Positions 35,260 to 48,092 are shown, counted from the first letter of the stretch. The stretch: 64,000 bases of DNA from Turritopsis dohrnii (GCA_027922465.2 BQMF02000805.1:30653-94652); one strand, 5' to 3'. Program-made: numbers and translations. Notes: generated by a model not told the origin, from the sequence alone.

Positions 35260-36849
35260 GTTTCATCTATTTGTTTGTTTGCTTATTTTCTTTTTGCTTA
35301 AAATCGACGCTGAATAAGAAACTACAGTAGTGTACATAGCTTTTATATAATTCTTATTATGCTTCTGATTTTGCGACTTTTCCAGATATTTTATTGCTGC
35401 CCATCTTTTTTGGACCATATTCATATACACGATTATAAGAATTCCATACCTTCTTGCTGTATTATTCAAATAATGCATGAATATTTCCCTTCATTTTGAA
35501 GACATTTTCAGAATATATGAAACAAAGGGGTCTTTCATATGAGAAAACAATGGACCCCCCAACCAGATCATGAAATGATAACTTAAGCTTTTCTTTTATC
35601 TTTGGAATATATCGCTTTCATTTCGATATCTCTTTCATTGACATTTCTTGCGTTACGTGTATCTTGCAAATAATTAAGTGAGTTTGATTATCGATCAGAA
35701 CAAAAATGGAATGAAAAGATGTACTAAAGGATAATTTCAGATTGCGAGAAACTGAGAATTTGCTCCTTCAGAAGAATTTATGTCCATCCAAAATACTCGT
35801 ATCCGCCTTTAGAAATTTTTTGATCTTTGGTCAAGTCATTTATCGAGTTTGCAATTATTCACGCAGCTTTGTGTTCAAGCAGAAAACATGGTTTCTTTCA
35901 AGGGAAGTTAAGAAATAAAGGAGCATAGTTGTGGCTAACATAGAATAGCATTTCTTATCAGTAACACGAGATATGTATGTGGTGAACCAGGCATTCAAAT
36001 CATTCAACATCCATTTTAATGTCAAAAAAACAAATTAATGAACTTAACAGATCATGGCATTATAAACATACCGTACCGATAGAATACCGATTGGCTAGTT
36101 GAACACTTTTTTCATCAGCTCAAGATACTTCAGATGCAGAAACTTCGTGAATACGGCCAACTGATAGTTTTTGTGCACATAAACGTTCGCGAAACGATAG
36201 ACCTTTACACGAATTATGTCAAAACAAGCAACGTCTCTAAACATTAATGACGTTTGTGCTGTTGACAAAAAGAAAAAACACCTCAGGGAAAAAGTTTTCA
36301 CGAAATTATTTTATGAAGTTTAAGCGCGTAATAATCCGTAAACGTAGAAACGAGGCGATGTTTGTAATGACGTAATTTATGAAAAGGTCTGTAGTTTTAG
36401 AAATGTTTTCGAGTAAAAACTTTCGCGAGTGACCAAAATTGAATTAAAATTCCGAGAGAAATTTCACAATCATACGCCAAAATTAATAAAATGAAACATT
36501 TTTTACGTTTTCTTTGCGTTCAAGTTTGAGTATTACAGCTGTGGATTTGTAAGCTATTTACCCGAGGAAATACCTTGCATTGAGACCTAAACAGATAACA
36601 AAAACATCAATATTCACTTTGGTACAAGCCGTAATGGAACTTTCCGGTTAAGTAAATGTTAAGTAAACGACTGCCACATTAAAAACACTGAGGTTGCAGA
36701 AAAGTATTTTAAGCCTGTTTAAGAAAGAGTAAAAGTAAAAAGGAAGAAAGCTAAACAAATTGATACTAGAACTCTTAGTCCAAATTATTGCATAGAGGTC
36801 AGCTATCTTTATTATAAAAAAAAACTTACCAAATGATTTCGTTAATGTA
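35260..36849. other. No recognisable feature
   Basis: Unique AT-rich sequence before the large inverted-repeat element. Short frames carry no motif; no repeats were seen. Confidence 0.4.
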
Positions 36850-37015
36850 CATTTATAACTGCCGATTTTCGGCAGAAAAGTGAGCTAACTGCCGATTTTC
36901 GGTAGTTAAGTGAGCTAACTGCCGATTTTCGGTAGTTAAGTGTGCTAACTACCGATTTTCAGCAGTTAAGTGTGCTAACTACCGATTTTCGGCAATTAAG
37001 TAAGCTAATTGTTAA
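36850..37015 (+). repeat. Left terminal array, five 30-bp units
   Basis: Unit about ACTGCCGATTTTCGGTAGTT plus aagtgagcta. Each unit contains the palindrome CTGCCGA-ttt-TCGGCAG or a near variant, so single strands can fold repeatedly. Confidence 0.9.
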
Positions 37016-37180
37016 GTCTGTTGGAAATTTGCTATTGGCTGATATAAACAAAGAAGTATCTCTTTATAGAATTCTGATTGGTTGTTTGTAAACAAATATA
37101 GCCAATAAGACTTAGATATGATTTTGATAAGCAAAGCAAGCACTTTACTTTTTGAAGGTTTTTTGAAGCTTCATTTTTGG

Positions 37181-37237
37181 ATTTCTGCGTAAGCAAGAAA
37201 GCCTTTACGATCGTCTTTGTTTTTCTTAGTTTTTTTT
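37181..37237 (+). repeat. 5' end fragment of a hairpin-ended element
   Basis: The hairpin ATTTCT-gcgtaagca-AGAAA at 37181-37200 is followed by the type-2 leader (cctttacgatcgtctttg) and then cut off by the next element at 37238. Confidence 0.6.
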
Positions 37238-38596
37238 GTATTCCTGCGTAAGCAAGGAATACTTTGAAAACGTTCGTGTTTTTTTTGGTTTTTTTTTTCA
37301 CTGTCCAAACCCAGACCAATTTTTGTCGATGGGAAATAGCCACTCAAATCATTAATGTTCCCAACTTACATTCTTTTTATGATTTAACAGTCTAAACTCA
37401 CACTATATTCAATGTATACAAGTACTTTGCTTGAAAAGACTCTAAAGGTGTATAATATAAGCTCTACTGAAAGGAATAGTTGACATATGGCTAAATCGCA
37501 GATGCCAGGTAGAAATGTTGTTTCACGTGAGTCTTACGCAACGTTCTTACGTTTTCCGTAGTTGTTTTAAAAATGGAAGCAAAGAAGCACGCGTAGATCT
37601 GAGAAAATTTCTTGGTTGAATATATGGATATAGAAGAGGTTATACGGCTGTCAAACTTAAAAGAATCAAGAACATTTATGATCCAAACTGATAATCTACG
37701 TGAAACTAATATTCTTAGTAGTCATTCTTGATCAATAAGCAGTTCTTGATGCTTCAAAACAGATATGAACGACTACCAATAGGGTATGTTTATATCGATT
37801 TAATGCGTAAGGTTTCTATTAGTCTTTCTAAATATAATACAATTTTTTAATTCATGTTCCTACATAAGCTACCCTGTTTTTTTAAAGCTCTGGAATCATG
37901 AAGCACATCAACTTCTACCTATTTTGATTATCATTTGATGACCACTTTTTTAATTGACTAGTCGAATTTAAAATATTGTATGATTCTAAAATTTGTATAT
38001 TATCAAGCTGACGATTAATAGGAAACACAGATACTTTTATTATTTCGCAAGGCCAAGTAAAAGTTTTTATTATGAAGTTCAGGTACAAACAACATAAAGA
38101 TTTTCATACTGTATAGTTTTAAAAGGGGGATTTTGAAACGTCCACGGAAGAGTGTTCTCTAATGGATTTTTAAACTGACGGTGTTCCTTTTTAAGCTTGA
38201 TCTCCGGCAAAATTTTTCAAAGTCTCTTAACTTTTATGATGCTCTCGGGAATGTAATTAAATGAATTCGAAGTTATTACTTCTTAAGCACAGACTTTTCT
38301 TGACGCGACAAACTTTTTATTACTTAATTACTTGTTGAAGATTCTTTAGGGAATATAACTTTGAATTAAAATCTTTTTTAAAAAATCTCTAAATTGAAGC
38401 AAGACTGAAGTTTTACATGAGACAACAAAGTTTAATTGTTATCGTTGTTAAAAGGTAAAATGTAAAATACTGCAAACATCATTCTGCATTATGCATATCG
38501 TTTTAAAGCGTGAACTAACATTCATTTCTTTCTGAAAAGCCTCCAGAAAGTCTTCCATTCATCTGCAGGAAAACTTCTGCCCGGTAGGGCATCTTC
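37238..38596 (+). mobile_element. Hairpin-ended element, type 1, copy A (empty TTAA site)
   Basis: 5' hairpin GTATTCCT-gcgtaagca-AGGAATAC (37238-37262) and 3' hairpin TGCCC-ggta-GGGCA then TCTT (38578-38595). Non-coding, about 1.36 kb. Almost identical to 41010-43823 but without that copy's insertion; the intact TTAA is at 38283-38286. Confidence 0.65.
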
Positions 38597-41007
38597 TTTT
38601 TTTTTTTTTTTCATCTTACTGTCCAAACCTAGCGATTTTTTCCGCCATCTCAATCTTCATTGGTGCATAAAGCGCCACTAATACGAAAGGGTGCTATTAA
38701 ACTTTAATACCGCTTAGTTTATTGGCTTGATTTCCGCCATGTGATCATCCGGGTGTTTTTCGACTATACATTTGCACGCCGTTCGCATAATGGTATACCA
38801 TTTCGTGACCAAAGAAACCTTAAATTTCCAAAAGTAAAAAGATTTCCACTTCCAAAACTGAAAGTAAAGGGTAGAAATTTATAATTATCTTACAATAATT
38901 CTACTACGTTCATTCTTTTCTAAAAACAAGTTCTCAATGTTTTGTGAAACAATGTGTGCAACTTTTATTTTTTGGAAAATGTCTGCGATTTTTTTAAGCC
39001 TTTCTAGATGCAAAATACTGTTTGTTTTATGTGTGCGCTGTATTGCTTTTTAAGCTCTGGATAGATACAGCTAAGCTCAGTTTCCTCTTCAGCTCCAACA
39101 ACATACAAGGAATGTCTTGTCTACCCTCTACCTGTGCATCTCATTTTATGTTGATGTTTCTCTAGCTATACTTGTATAGTTCTTGGCTGTATTATCAATG
39201 CCCTGAATTAGGAATGGGGACTTACTATTTACGATAGCAAATTGAAACTTACCTTGATTGTCTGTAAATTCTAAATACTGGACATCTTTTAACTCAAATT
39301 TCTGCTTTCAGTTATGTTTGCTAATTTTGGTAAGTTTAGGTCATAGTTTTCATAATCCTATTCTTTGTTCACTTTTTGTGTTTGGGAAGTCTTAGTAATT
39401 TGGAAGATTGACTGTATATACATAATCACTGTAATTACTGAAAGCATATAAATTTGATGTTATTTTGTTCATTAAGTTTATTGGGAGTTAATGTAAGTTT
39501 TGTATTGCGTCAGTTATCTTTTTATAATGCCCTGGCGTGTATACGTAATTAAAAATTTAATGTTTTATAAGTTTCTGAATAAATCTTTAACTTTTCATGA
39601 AATTTAATTCAGGTAATGAATGTTTATTAATTAAAAAGATGGCAATGACATATTGTTACTCAAATTAAAGCACAAATTTCTGTTTTCAGTTAAGTATGTT
39701 GATTTTGTATGTATATATAGATGTATTTTGTATCATTAAAATCTACGCTTTCCTTTTTGTGCTTGTGAATTAGGAATTCTGTTAGGAAGATTGCCAAGAC
39801 ATACTGAATTCATAAATTCGTAACATGCACGAATTTCATTGGTTTATACAAATGGCGTGTCAATGTTTATTGGTGCATGATTCTACTGTGTTCATTCTTT
39901 TTGAAAAACAAGTTCTCAATGTTTTATAAAAACAGTGTGTCAAAAAGGAAAGGTTTTTGTTTTTTTTGAAAATGGTATTCTTTTAATCTTTTCTAAATAC
40001 AAAAGCTCTTTTGTTTCACCTGTAGGCTGTAATAGCTTTTAAGTTCTGGATACGTACAGCTCAGCTCAGTTTCCTCTTCAGCTCCAACAACAAGAATATC
40101 TGTCTAACCTCTCCTGCATCATTTTATGTTTGATATTTCTCTAGCTGTGTTAGCATATTTACTTGTATAGTTCTTGGCTTGTATTATTATCAAGGCCCTT
40201 AATTAGGAATGGAACTTCCTATTTACGATAGCAAATAGGAAACTTATCTCGACTGTCTGTAAATTTTAAATGGTTTCAGTTATGTTTGCTAATTTGGATC
40301 ACGTATTTACATAATCCAAATCTTTGTTTACGTTTTTTTGTTTGGGAATTATTTTCGTTATTAGGAAAATTGACCGTATGTATTGAAAGACTTACGTAAT
40401 CACTGTGATATCTTACAGCATCTATTTAAATTTATTGTTCTTTTGTTCATTAAGTTTATTGGCAATTAACGTAATTTTCATACTGTGTCAGCCTTGCTTT
40501 AATAATTTTCTGGGGTGTATGCGTAACTAAAAATTTAATGTTTTTTTAAGTTTCTAAGTTTTTAAGTTTAAATTTCAGTTATGTATGTTGATTTTGTATG
40601 TATATGGATGTATTTCGTATCATTAAAAGCTACGCTTTCCTTTTTGTCCTCAGGAATTCTGTTAGGAAGATTGACAATACATATTAAATTCATAACATTT
40701 ACATTGACTTACATGCATACACATTGTCTTATCTGAATTGATCACTGAATCGTTAATATCATTTCGTACCAACAAAATAAAGAACATATGTCATTCAGAT
40801 ATAATCAAGTTTATTGATGTTTATTGGTATAATGTTTTGCATAGTGACAATTATGTTTTTCCATATTTTTAGTGAGTACACGATCAGAAATTCATTAAAT
40901 ATATATTGCAAATTAAACTTTTCTGAAATTTCAAGAATGTCGTAGTCTTTCTTTTTTCATACTTCAGCTGATTTTGCAGAAATACTTATGCCTGAAAGGG
41001 CATCTTG
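38597..41007 (+). mobile_element. Hairpin-ended element, type 2, copy 2, internally duplicated
   Basis: Matches the complement of 12041-13553 and 46570-48092 (catcttactgtccaaacct..., gatcatccgggtgtttttcg). It lacks the 5' hairpin and directly follows copy A of type 1. The 3' end is TGCC-tgaaag-GGCA, then TCTTG (40989-41007). A segment from 38898 recurs from 39880, an internal tandem duplication with a period of about 980 bp. Confidence 0.6.
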
Positions 41008-42076
41008 TTGTATTCCTGCGTAAGCAAGGAATACTTTGAAACCGTTCGTGTTTTTTTTGTTTTTTCACTGTCCAAACCTAGACCAATTTTTGTCGATGGG
41101 AAATAGCCACTCAAATCATTAATGTTCCCAACTTACATTCTTTTTATGATTTAACAGTCTAAACTTACACTATATTCATTGTATACAAGTACTTTGCTTG
41201 AAAGAACTCTAAAAGTGTAAAATATAAGCTCTAGTGAAAGGAATAATTAACATATGGCTAAATCGCAGATGCCAAGGTAGAAATGTTGTTTCACGTGAGT
41301 CTTATGCAACGTTCTTACGTTTTCCGTAGTTGTTTTAAAAATGGAAGTGTAGAAGCACGCGTAGATCTGAGAAAATTTCTTGGTTGAATATATGGATATA
41401 GAAGAGGTTATACGGCTGTCAAACTTAAAAGAATTAAGAACATTTATGATTTCAAACTGATAATCTACGTGAAACTAATACTCTTAGTAGTTATTCGTGA
41501 TGAACAAGCAGTTTTTGATGCTTCAAATCAGATATGAACGACAACAAAAACGGTATGCTTACATTGTTTATAAAAAATGCGTAAGGTTTCTATTAGTCTT
41601 TTTCTAAATATAATACAATTTTCTATTTCATGTTCCTAGATAAGCTACCCTGTTTTTATAAAGCTCTGGAATCTTGAAGCACAGCTTATCTTCCTCATCA
41701 GCTTATACCCATTTTATTAATCAATAGATGACCACTTTTTTAATTGACTGGTCGAATTTAAAATATTGTATGATTCTAAAATTTGTATACTATCAAGCTG
41801 ACGATAAAAAGGAAACACAGATAATGTTATTATTTTGCAAGGCCAAGTAAAAGTTTTTATTATGAAGTTCAGGTACAAACAACATAAAGATTTTCATACT
41901 GTATAGTTTTAAAAGGAGTATTTTGAAACGTCCACGGAAGAGTGTTCTCTAATGGATTTTTAAACTGACGGTGTTCCTTTATAAGCTTGATCTCCGGCAA
42001 AATTTTTCAAAGTCTCTTAACTTTTATGATGCTCTCGGGAATGTAATTAAATGAATTCGAAGTTATTACTTCTTAA

Positions 42077-43510
42077 AGGAGTGGTATCGTCATTTCAAAT
42101 TTTATGACAAATTTTAGTTTAAAAAGTGTATAGTTAACCTGCGTTAAAGCTTTTTTAAAAAACGTTTTACTTCCGAAGATATTGAGTTTTTAATTTTTTT
42201 ATAAACCCCCGTCTTTTTTTCTGATGAAAAGCGTGTGACGTCATTGAAGAAGTTTCATTTATTTTTACTTGTTATGTCAGTGCAAAGGAGCGTATTATAG
42301 TCTGTTCAAAAAATATGTGCACTAATTTCAGTTACCATGTGGAAACCAGATTTAGCAAATTACATCAATTCCCTTGAGCCTGGTTTTTATATAGAAGCTG
42401 AAATTAGTGCACATATTTTTTGAACAGACTTTAGTTTCTCATGTTTTCAAAAATCATGAGTGAGAATTCAAGTGAAGAGGAATCAGATGTTCTCAGCGAA
42501 GATGAAGAATGTAGCAATGAGTTTTATTCAAGAATTTCACAGAGAATTTTAGCGGTTTGAGCAATATAGTTTTGACCCAGTTGCTGTAAAGAACATGAAG
42601 AAGTCCGGATGATGATTTTGATGACGAAAATGCTTTACCGGAGAGAGTTGGCAACAAACAGTGATGCAAATGTGTTGCAAAGAAGTTTATGCGATCGAAG
42701 ACGATAAATTTCAAAATAATTTTTTGTAAAAATCAAAATGCAAAAAAAAAATGCATGCAATATTGAGTTGATCATTGATCGTAGTAAAATTCATATATTG
42801 AAAGTTAACGTTTTTCCAATTTTCCGTTTTCCGTGCAGGAGTTCAAGAATCAATAGCTCATTCTATGAAAACAATGATGAAATAATCGGTGAAACGGAAT
42901 AATATTCAAATGCCCAGTTCGAAGAGAAACACGAAAACAAAAATCGAAAAAACACTTGCACACAGAAAGTAAAAGTTCACCTATGTATAACGAAAAGTGT
43001 AGATAAAACATTAAAGTAAAACTCCTTATAACATGTTTACCATCAAATTCCTTCCAAAACATGATTCTTTAAAATATAAGTGACGTAAAGATGGAAGATT
43101 GGCCTCGCTTCAATTTTGAAATCCATATTTTTTTTAAATATGAATTTTAGCTAATCTAAACAAACTAATGTTCTGTCCTTTGGTTGAGTCACTGTCACAT
43201 CCCACAGCAGCACAAATAACCATGTTTTTCATTAGCTTCAAACAAAATACTTAGTTATTGCTTGAATTTCAAAGAATACTCGCTCGATTTGAATGCAAAA
43301 CATCGCATCAACACTGAATATAACTTCTTCAATGACGTCACATATTTATTACTAATTTATTCAGCGTTTTAAGCCTATGTTTTAAAGTGCCATTTTATAG
43401 CGAAAAAAAGACTTTTTTTTTCCAAATTAAATTTATTTTGTAGTATCTACATTAAAACAAGGGATATACGAAGAAAAAAATTTTTTTCAAATTTTCATGA
43501 TACCACTCCT
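42077..43510. mobile_element. TTAA-class DNA transposon, non-autonomous
   Basis: 1,434 bp with inverted ends AGGAGTGGTATC, flanked by TTAA (42073-42076 and 43511-43514). The uninterrupted sibling at 38283 has a single TTAA, which proves insertion and precise target duplication. Superfamilies that use TTAA are piggyBac and Kolobok; the internal remnant points weakly to Kolobok. On plus, from ATG 42456 (MSENSSEEESDVLSEDEE), it has an acidic N-terminus and then scraps of a RFEQYSFDPVAV-type motif and a Cys-rich piece (MQMCCKEVYAIEDDKF) in shifted frames. Confidence 0.9.
42299..42430. mobile_element. 132-bp foldback MITE, copy 2
   Basis: Reverse orientation of 26225-26356, with one mismatch by eye. 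It is inserted in the TTAA-class element, making a three-level nest with the hairpin-ended element. Confidence 0.9.
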
Positions 43511-43839
43511 TTAAGCACAGACTTTTCTTGACGCGACAAACTTTTTATTACTTAATTACTTGTTGAAGATTCTTTAGGGAATACAACTTTGAATTAAAAT
43601 CTTTTTTAAAAAATCTCTAAATTGAAGCAAGACTGAAGTTTTATATGAGACAACAAAGTTTAATTGTTATCGTTGTTAAAAGCTAAAATGTAAAATACCT
43701 CAACATCATTCTGCATTATGCATATCTTTTTAAAGCGTGAACTAACATTCATTTCTTTCTGAAAAGCCTCCAGAAAGTCTTCCAGTCATCTGCAGGAATA
43801 CTTCTGCCCGGTAGGGCATCTTGTTTCTTTTCTTTTGGT

Positions 43840-45190
43840 ATGTCAAGTTCTCCGTTGTTATCGAAGCGACTTTTATCAAAGACAGAATTAATTTGTAAAT
43901 ACTTCCACAAAGGATTCACGTATAAAGAGATAAAATCTTTGCTTGAGAAATGTCATGGAATAAACATAAGTGTTCGTACACTTGAACGATGTTTGAAATC
44001 CAGCAATTTATGTCGAAGAAATAAAAATGTTGATACAAAAAGTATTGTACAAGCTGTTCGAATGGAGCTGAAAAGTAGTAAATCAAGTGTTGGATATAGG
44101 GCCATGTATCAACAGATTACTAGAAATGGAATTGTAGCCACACATGAAGATGTTCATCATGCTTTGAAAGCGCTAGATCCTGTTGGATTAGCTCATAGGC
44201 AATCAAATAAATTGACTCGAAGAAAGTATTATGTCAAAGGTCCTAACAAGATTTGGCATTTAGACGGAAATGACAAACTAAAACCATTTGAAAGGAAGGT
44301 AATACAACGAGCTGTTACCTTCTTTTCATACCATGAAGGAGCCCAACCTTGTATCACTAAAACCATTTGGTTTTGGGATCCTTGGCTGCATCGATGGGTA
44401 TAGCAGAAAAATGTTGTGGCTAAAATTATGTCCATCTAACAAAGATCCAGCAATTATTGCTGGGTTTTTTCTGAAATTTGTTTTCAAACTCGGTGGGACT
44501 GCAAAAAATTAAAAAGAAGATCGAGGTGTTGAGAATATCAATATTGCAGGAATTCAGAGATTCCTTAATCTTAACAAACAGAAATACATGGGTACGTTTG
44601 TCTTCGGAAAATCAACATCTAATCAACCAATCGAGTGATGGTGGTCTTTTTTGCGCAAAAGTTTTCTTAATTGGTGAAAGAACTATTTCAAAGATCTCCG
44701 CGATAAAGGGTTTTATGATGACAGTAATCCAATACATTATCAAAGTCTTTAATTCTGTTTTTATGGGATTTTACAAGACGAACTTTCTGAAATATGCAAC
44801 AATTGGAATCATCACAAGATAAGACTTGTCCGAAACTCGAAGACGCCCCCAGGCAGTCCTGATGTCCTTTATTACATCCATTCGGATTGCAATGATGGCA
44901 CGATAACGGTCAGCAGCAATGATATTAATACAGCTTTATCGATAAGTAGAGAAGTACCAACATATTTTTGCGATGATGTATTTGCACAGTTAGCAATATC
45001 CTGGATGCATAATTTGAACCTACAGATGCCCAGGAATGTCAAAGTAGCCGAACAACTATATAAACACCTTATTAGCGGGATTCGGAAAAATCATGTTTCG
45101 TCTACACGAAACTATTTTTCTATAGATTTGTGGGGAATTGTATACAGCTTAGCGGAGTTGCTCGTGAATTTTTCCCTATAAAGTCATTAG
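43840..45190 (+). pseudogene. Integrase-like (DDE) gene, broken
   Basis: The plus strand encodes a retroviral-type integrase-core protein of a stand-alone family that is common in cnidarians and sponges and not part of an LTR element. From ATG 43840: ICKYFHKGFTYKEIKSLLEK (helix-turn-helix-like), GYRAMYQQITRNGI, then YVKGPNKIWHLDGNDKLKPF with the first catalytic Asp. After shifts near 44310-44390 come SRKMLWLKLCPSNKDPAIIA, EDRGVENINIAGIQRF (second Asp) and GKSTSNQPIE (Glu). Later parts read YFKDLRDKGFYDDSNPIHYQ and RNSKTPPGSPDVLYY. At least three frameshifts and two stops disable it. All three acidic catalytic positions are still readable across the frames. It begins 17 bases after the hairpin-ended element and may be the remains of the host 12.4-kb element's enzyme. 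Confidence 0.7.
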
Positions 45191-45370
45191 AAACTTCAAA
45201 TCAACACTTGAAATAAGCGTGCGAAGTAATGATGTTTCTTTTGATACAACAAAAGGCTTTAAATCTCTGAAGTACTGTTTTAGTAGAACAGTTTCAAAAG
45301 AATTCTCACAAGTAATTGATTTTTTTAGTGTATCAGGCTCGTCTAGTTTACGAATCTCCCTTAATGCAGT
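45066..45370 (+). repeat. Duplicated segment, copy 1
   Basis: Starts attagcgggattcggaaaaa and is nearly identical to 53139-53450, with about ten percent differences. It overlaps the 3' end of the integrase-like pseudogene (GIRKNHVSSTRNYFSIDLWG). Confidence 0.8.
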
Positions 45371-45638
45371 AACCTGAAATGTTTTGTATTATCTTCAGAA
45401 AGCTCGTTTTCACCTCAAAATTTTAGGTTAGATATAGAAGTCCTATTCCGAATTAATGTTTTTATTTCACATTCTATCTCTACCAATCTCATTTTGTTGC
45501 ATTTGAAATTGCTGCCAAACGAGAATGAACTTATACTTCGTTCTTATGCGTATGCTGCATGTGCAAGAGTGGAACATAGAAATATACTAAAATCATGCTA
45601 CAAATAACGTCCTGATATTCTAATGAAAAGAAATACAA

Positions 45639-46118
45639 CAAGATGCCCGTATGGGCAGAAAGATTTCTGCAAAATCTGTTGAAGCATGAAAAATGAAAAA
45701 TGTTATGACAATTATGAAATTCGACAAAAAAATGTTACACGATTAAAGTGGGCTCGAACCACCGACTTTTCAGTTAGCAGCCAAGTATAGTGCGTTCACT
45801 CTAACTTGGATAATGTCCTTTTGCACGATCTAGTGGAAATTGAGCGTCAATTCCCACAACACTTAAAAGTCATTGATCGTCTTTTGTCTTGACAAGGGTA
45901 GAAAAAGAATTTTTAAACTTTTAATAAGCGTTCTGTTTCATTACTTTAACGTGTCTGATAAAAATCATTAACGATTATCCAAGTTAGAGTGAACGCACTA
46001 TAACTGCGCCACAGAACTACATATGTCTCTGTAATGTATAAACTGCTAGCTTTAAACAGTAAGAAAGAAATGGAGGTGAAAAGCCGGTTGTAATGTATTT
46101 CTTGCTTTCGCAAAAATC
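45639..46118 (-). mobile_element. Short hairpin-ended element with tRNA-like interior
   Basis: Minus-oriented. 3' hairpin TGCCC-ata-CGGGCA then TCTTG|T (complement of 45639-45657); 5' hairpin ATTTTT-gcgaaagca-AGAAAT (complement of 46097-46118). The interior is different from types 1 and 2 and includes a tRNA-like B box (GGTTCGAGCCC, complement) near 45755. A MITE at 45786-46002 splits that tRNA-like part. Confidence 0.55.
45786..46002. mobile_element. 217-bp MITE inserted in a tRNA-like sequence
   Basis: Inverted ends TATAGTGCGTTCACTCTAAC and its complement, continuing to attatcc, about 29 bp each. Flanked by TA. Joining the flanks gives a tRNA-like sequence similar to 46152-46225, supporting insertion at a TA. 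Confidence 0.75.
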
Positions 46119-46151
46119 CAAAATCGAAATATTTTATGACATTTAAAAATT

Positions 46152-46225
46152 TGATCAACGCGGGGTCGAACCACCGACCCTTAGGTTAGTAGTTGCTGTA
46201 CTAACCGACTGTGCCACGGAAGCCA
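46152..46225 (-). pseudogene. tRNA-derived sequence
   Basis: The complement starts TGGCTTCCGTGGCACAGTCG and contains an A-box-like GGCACAGTCGGTTAG and a B box GGTTCGACCCC at tRNA spacing, 74 nt in total. The acceptor halves do not pair and the anticodon stem is poor, so it is a tRNA pseudogene or SINE head, not a working tRNA. Confidence 0.6.
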
Positions 46226-46569
46226 TGTACGTTAGTATAGATATAAATATATATAGCTCTTTTGACTCTTCTGTTTACAAACCGTTGAGAACTTCTTTTT
46301 AGTTGAAAAAGAATGATCACAGTCCAAGATAATTGTAAGCTTCTTTTATGTATTTTCTGTTTTCACCTTAAAATATGTACATCTTCTTTAAAATCCACTT
46401 AATATCAGAGGCGTAGTTAGGGTCAGTCAAAACAAGTGGAGGAGTTCAACATTATGATATTTTTTTTCAGTCTTAAGTGGCGATTAGGTTACTTGCACGC
46501 TTTCCTTTTCTACCCTAAATGACTTAGCTCTCAGTAAGAAAAGTAAGACAGTAAGAAAAAAACGAAGAA
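46226..46569. other. No recognisable feature
   Basis: Short unique spacer between hairpin-ended elements; nothing coding. Confidence 0.4.
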
Positions 46570-48092
46570 CAAGATGCCCTTGCAGGCATAAGGATTTCTG
46601 TAAAATCAGCTGAAGTATGAAAAAAGAAAGACTACGACATTCTTGAAATTTAAGAAAAGTTTAATCCGCAATATATATATATATATATATTTATTAAATT
46701 TCTGATCATGTACTCCTCAAAAATCTGGAAAAACATAATTGCCACTATGCAAAACTTTATACCAATAAACATCAATAAACTTGATTATATCTGAATGACA
46801 TATGTTCTTTATTTTGATGGCACGAAATGATATTAAGGATTCAGTGATCAATTCAGATAAGACAATGAGTATGCATGTAAGTCAATGTAAATGTTATGAA
46901 TTTAATATGTATTGTCAATCTTCCTAACAGAATTCCTAAAGACAAAAAGGAACGCATAGATTTTAATGATACGAAATACATCCATATACATACAAAATCA
47001 ACATACATAACTGAAACTTAAACCTAAAAACATAGAAACTTAAAAAAACATTAAATTTTTAGTTACGCATACACCCCAGGAAATTCTGAAAGCACAGCTG
47101 ACACAATATGAAAATTACGTTAACTGCCAATAAACTTAATGAACAAAAGAACAATAAATTTAAATAGATGCTGTAAGATATCACAGTGATTACGTAAGTC
47201 TTTCAATACATACGGTCAATCTTCCTAATAACGAAAAGACTTCCCAACCAAAAAAAGTAAACAAAGATTTGGATTATGTAAATATGTAATCCAAATTAGC
47301 AAACATAACTGAAAGCAGTTAAAATTTACAGACAGTCGAGATAAGAATCCTATTTCCTATCGCAAATAGCAAGTCCTATTCCTAATTAAGGACATTAACA
47401 ATAATACAGCCAAGAACTATACAAGTAAATATGCTAACATAGAAATATCAAACATAAAATGATGCAGGCAGAGGTTAGACAGATATCCTTGTTGTTGGAG
47501 CTGAAGAGGAATCTGAGCTGAGCTGTACGTATCCAGAACTTAAAAGGCATTACAGGCCACAGATGAAGCAAACGAGCTTTTGTATTTAGAAAAGCTCAAA
47601 AGAATACCAGACATTTTCAAAAAAAACAAAAACCTTTCATTTTTGACACACTGTTTTTATAAAACATTGAGAACTTGTTTTTAAAAAAGACACAGTAGAA
47701 TCTTTGTAAGATAATCATAAATTTTTACCCTCTACTCTCGGTCTTGGAACTGTAAATCTATTCAACATTGATCAATCAACTTTTGGAAGTTTCTTCGGTC
47801 ACGCTGTAGTGTACCATTATGCGAACGGCGTGCAAATGTAAGTCGAAAAAAATACCCAGACGATCACATGGCGGAAATTCAAGCCAATAAACTAGCGCTA
47901 TTAAAGTTAATTCGCACTCTTTCGTAATAGTAGCGCTTCATGCACCAATGAACTTTGAGACGGCGGCTGTATGAACCAATGAACTTCGAAATAAAAAAAG
48001 TCGCTAGGTTTGGACAGTAAGATGAAAAAAACAAAAAAAAAACTAAAAAAAACAAAGACGATCGTAAAGGCATTTTTGCTTACGCGGAAATC
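46570..48092 (-). mobile_element. Hairpin-ended element, type 2, copy 3
   Basis: Minus-oriented copy of 12041-13553. 3' hairpin TGCC-tgcaag-GGCA then TCTTG|T (complement of 46570-46588); 5' hairpin around gcgtaagca (complement of 48072-48091), here with a weakened stem. An (AT)n run lies at about 46672-46691. Non-coding. Confidence 0.6.

Larger units (their letters stand above)
41010..43823 (+). mobile_element. Hairpin-ended element, type 1, copy B (with TTAA insertion)
   Basis: Same 5' and 3' hairpins as copy A (GTATTCCT...AGGAATAC at 41010-41034; TGCCCGGTAGGGCA at 43805-43818, then TCTTG). It begins two bases after the end of the type 2 element, so the three elements lie head to tail. It is interrupted at TTAA 42073. 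Confidence 0.65.

Noticed and set aside
46152..46225. Functional tRNA gene on minus
   Set aside because: Promoter boxes are present but the acceptor halves do not pair and the anticodon stem is poor.
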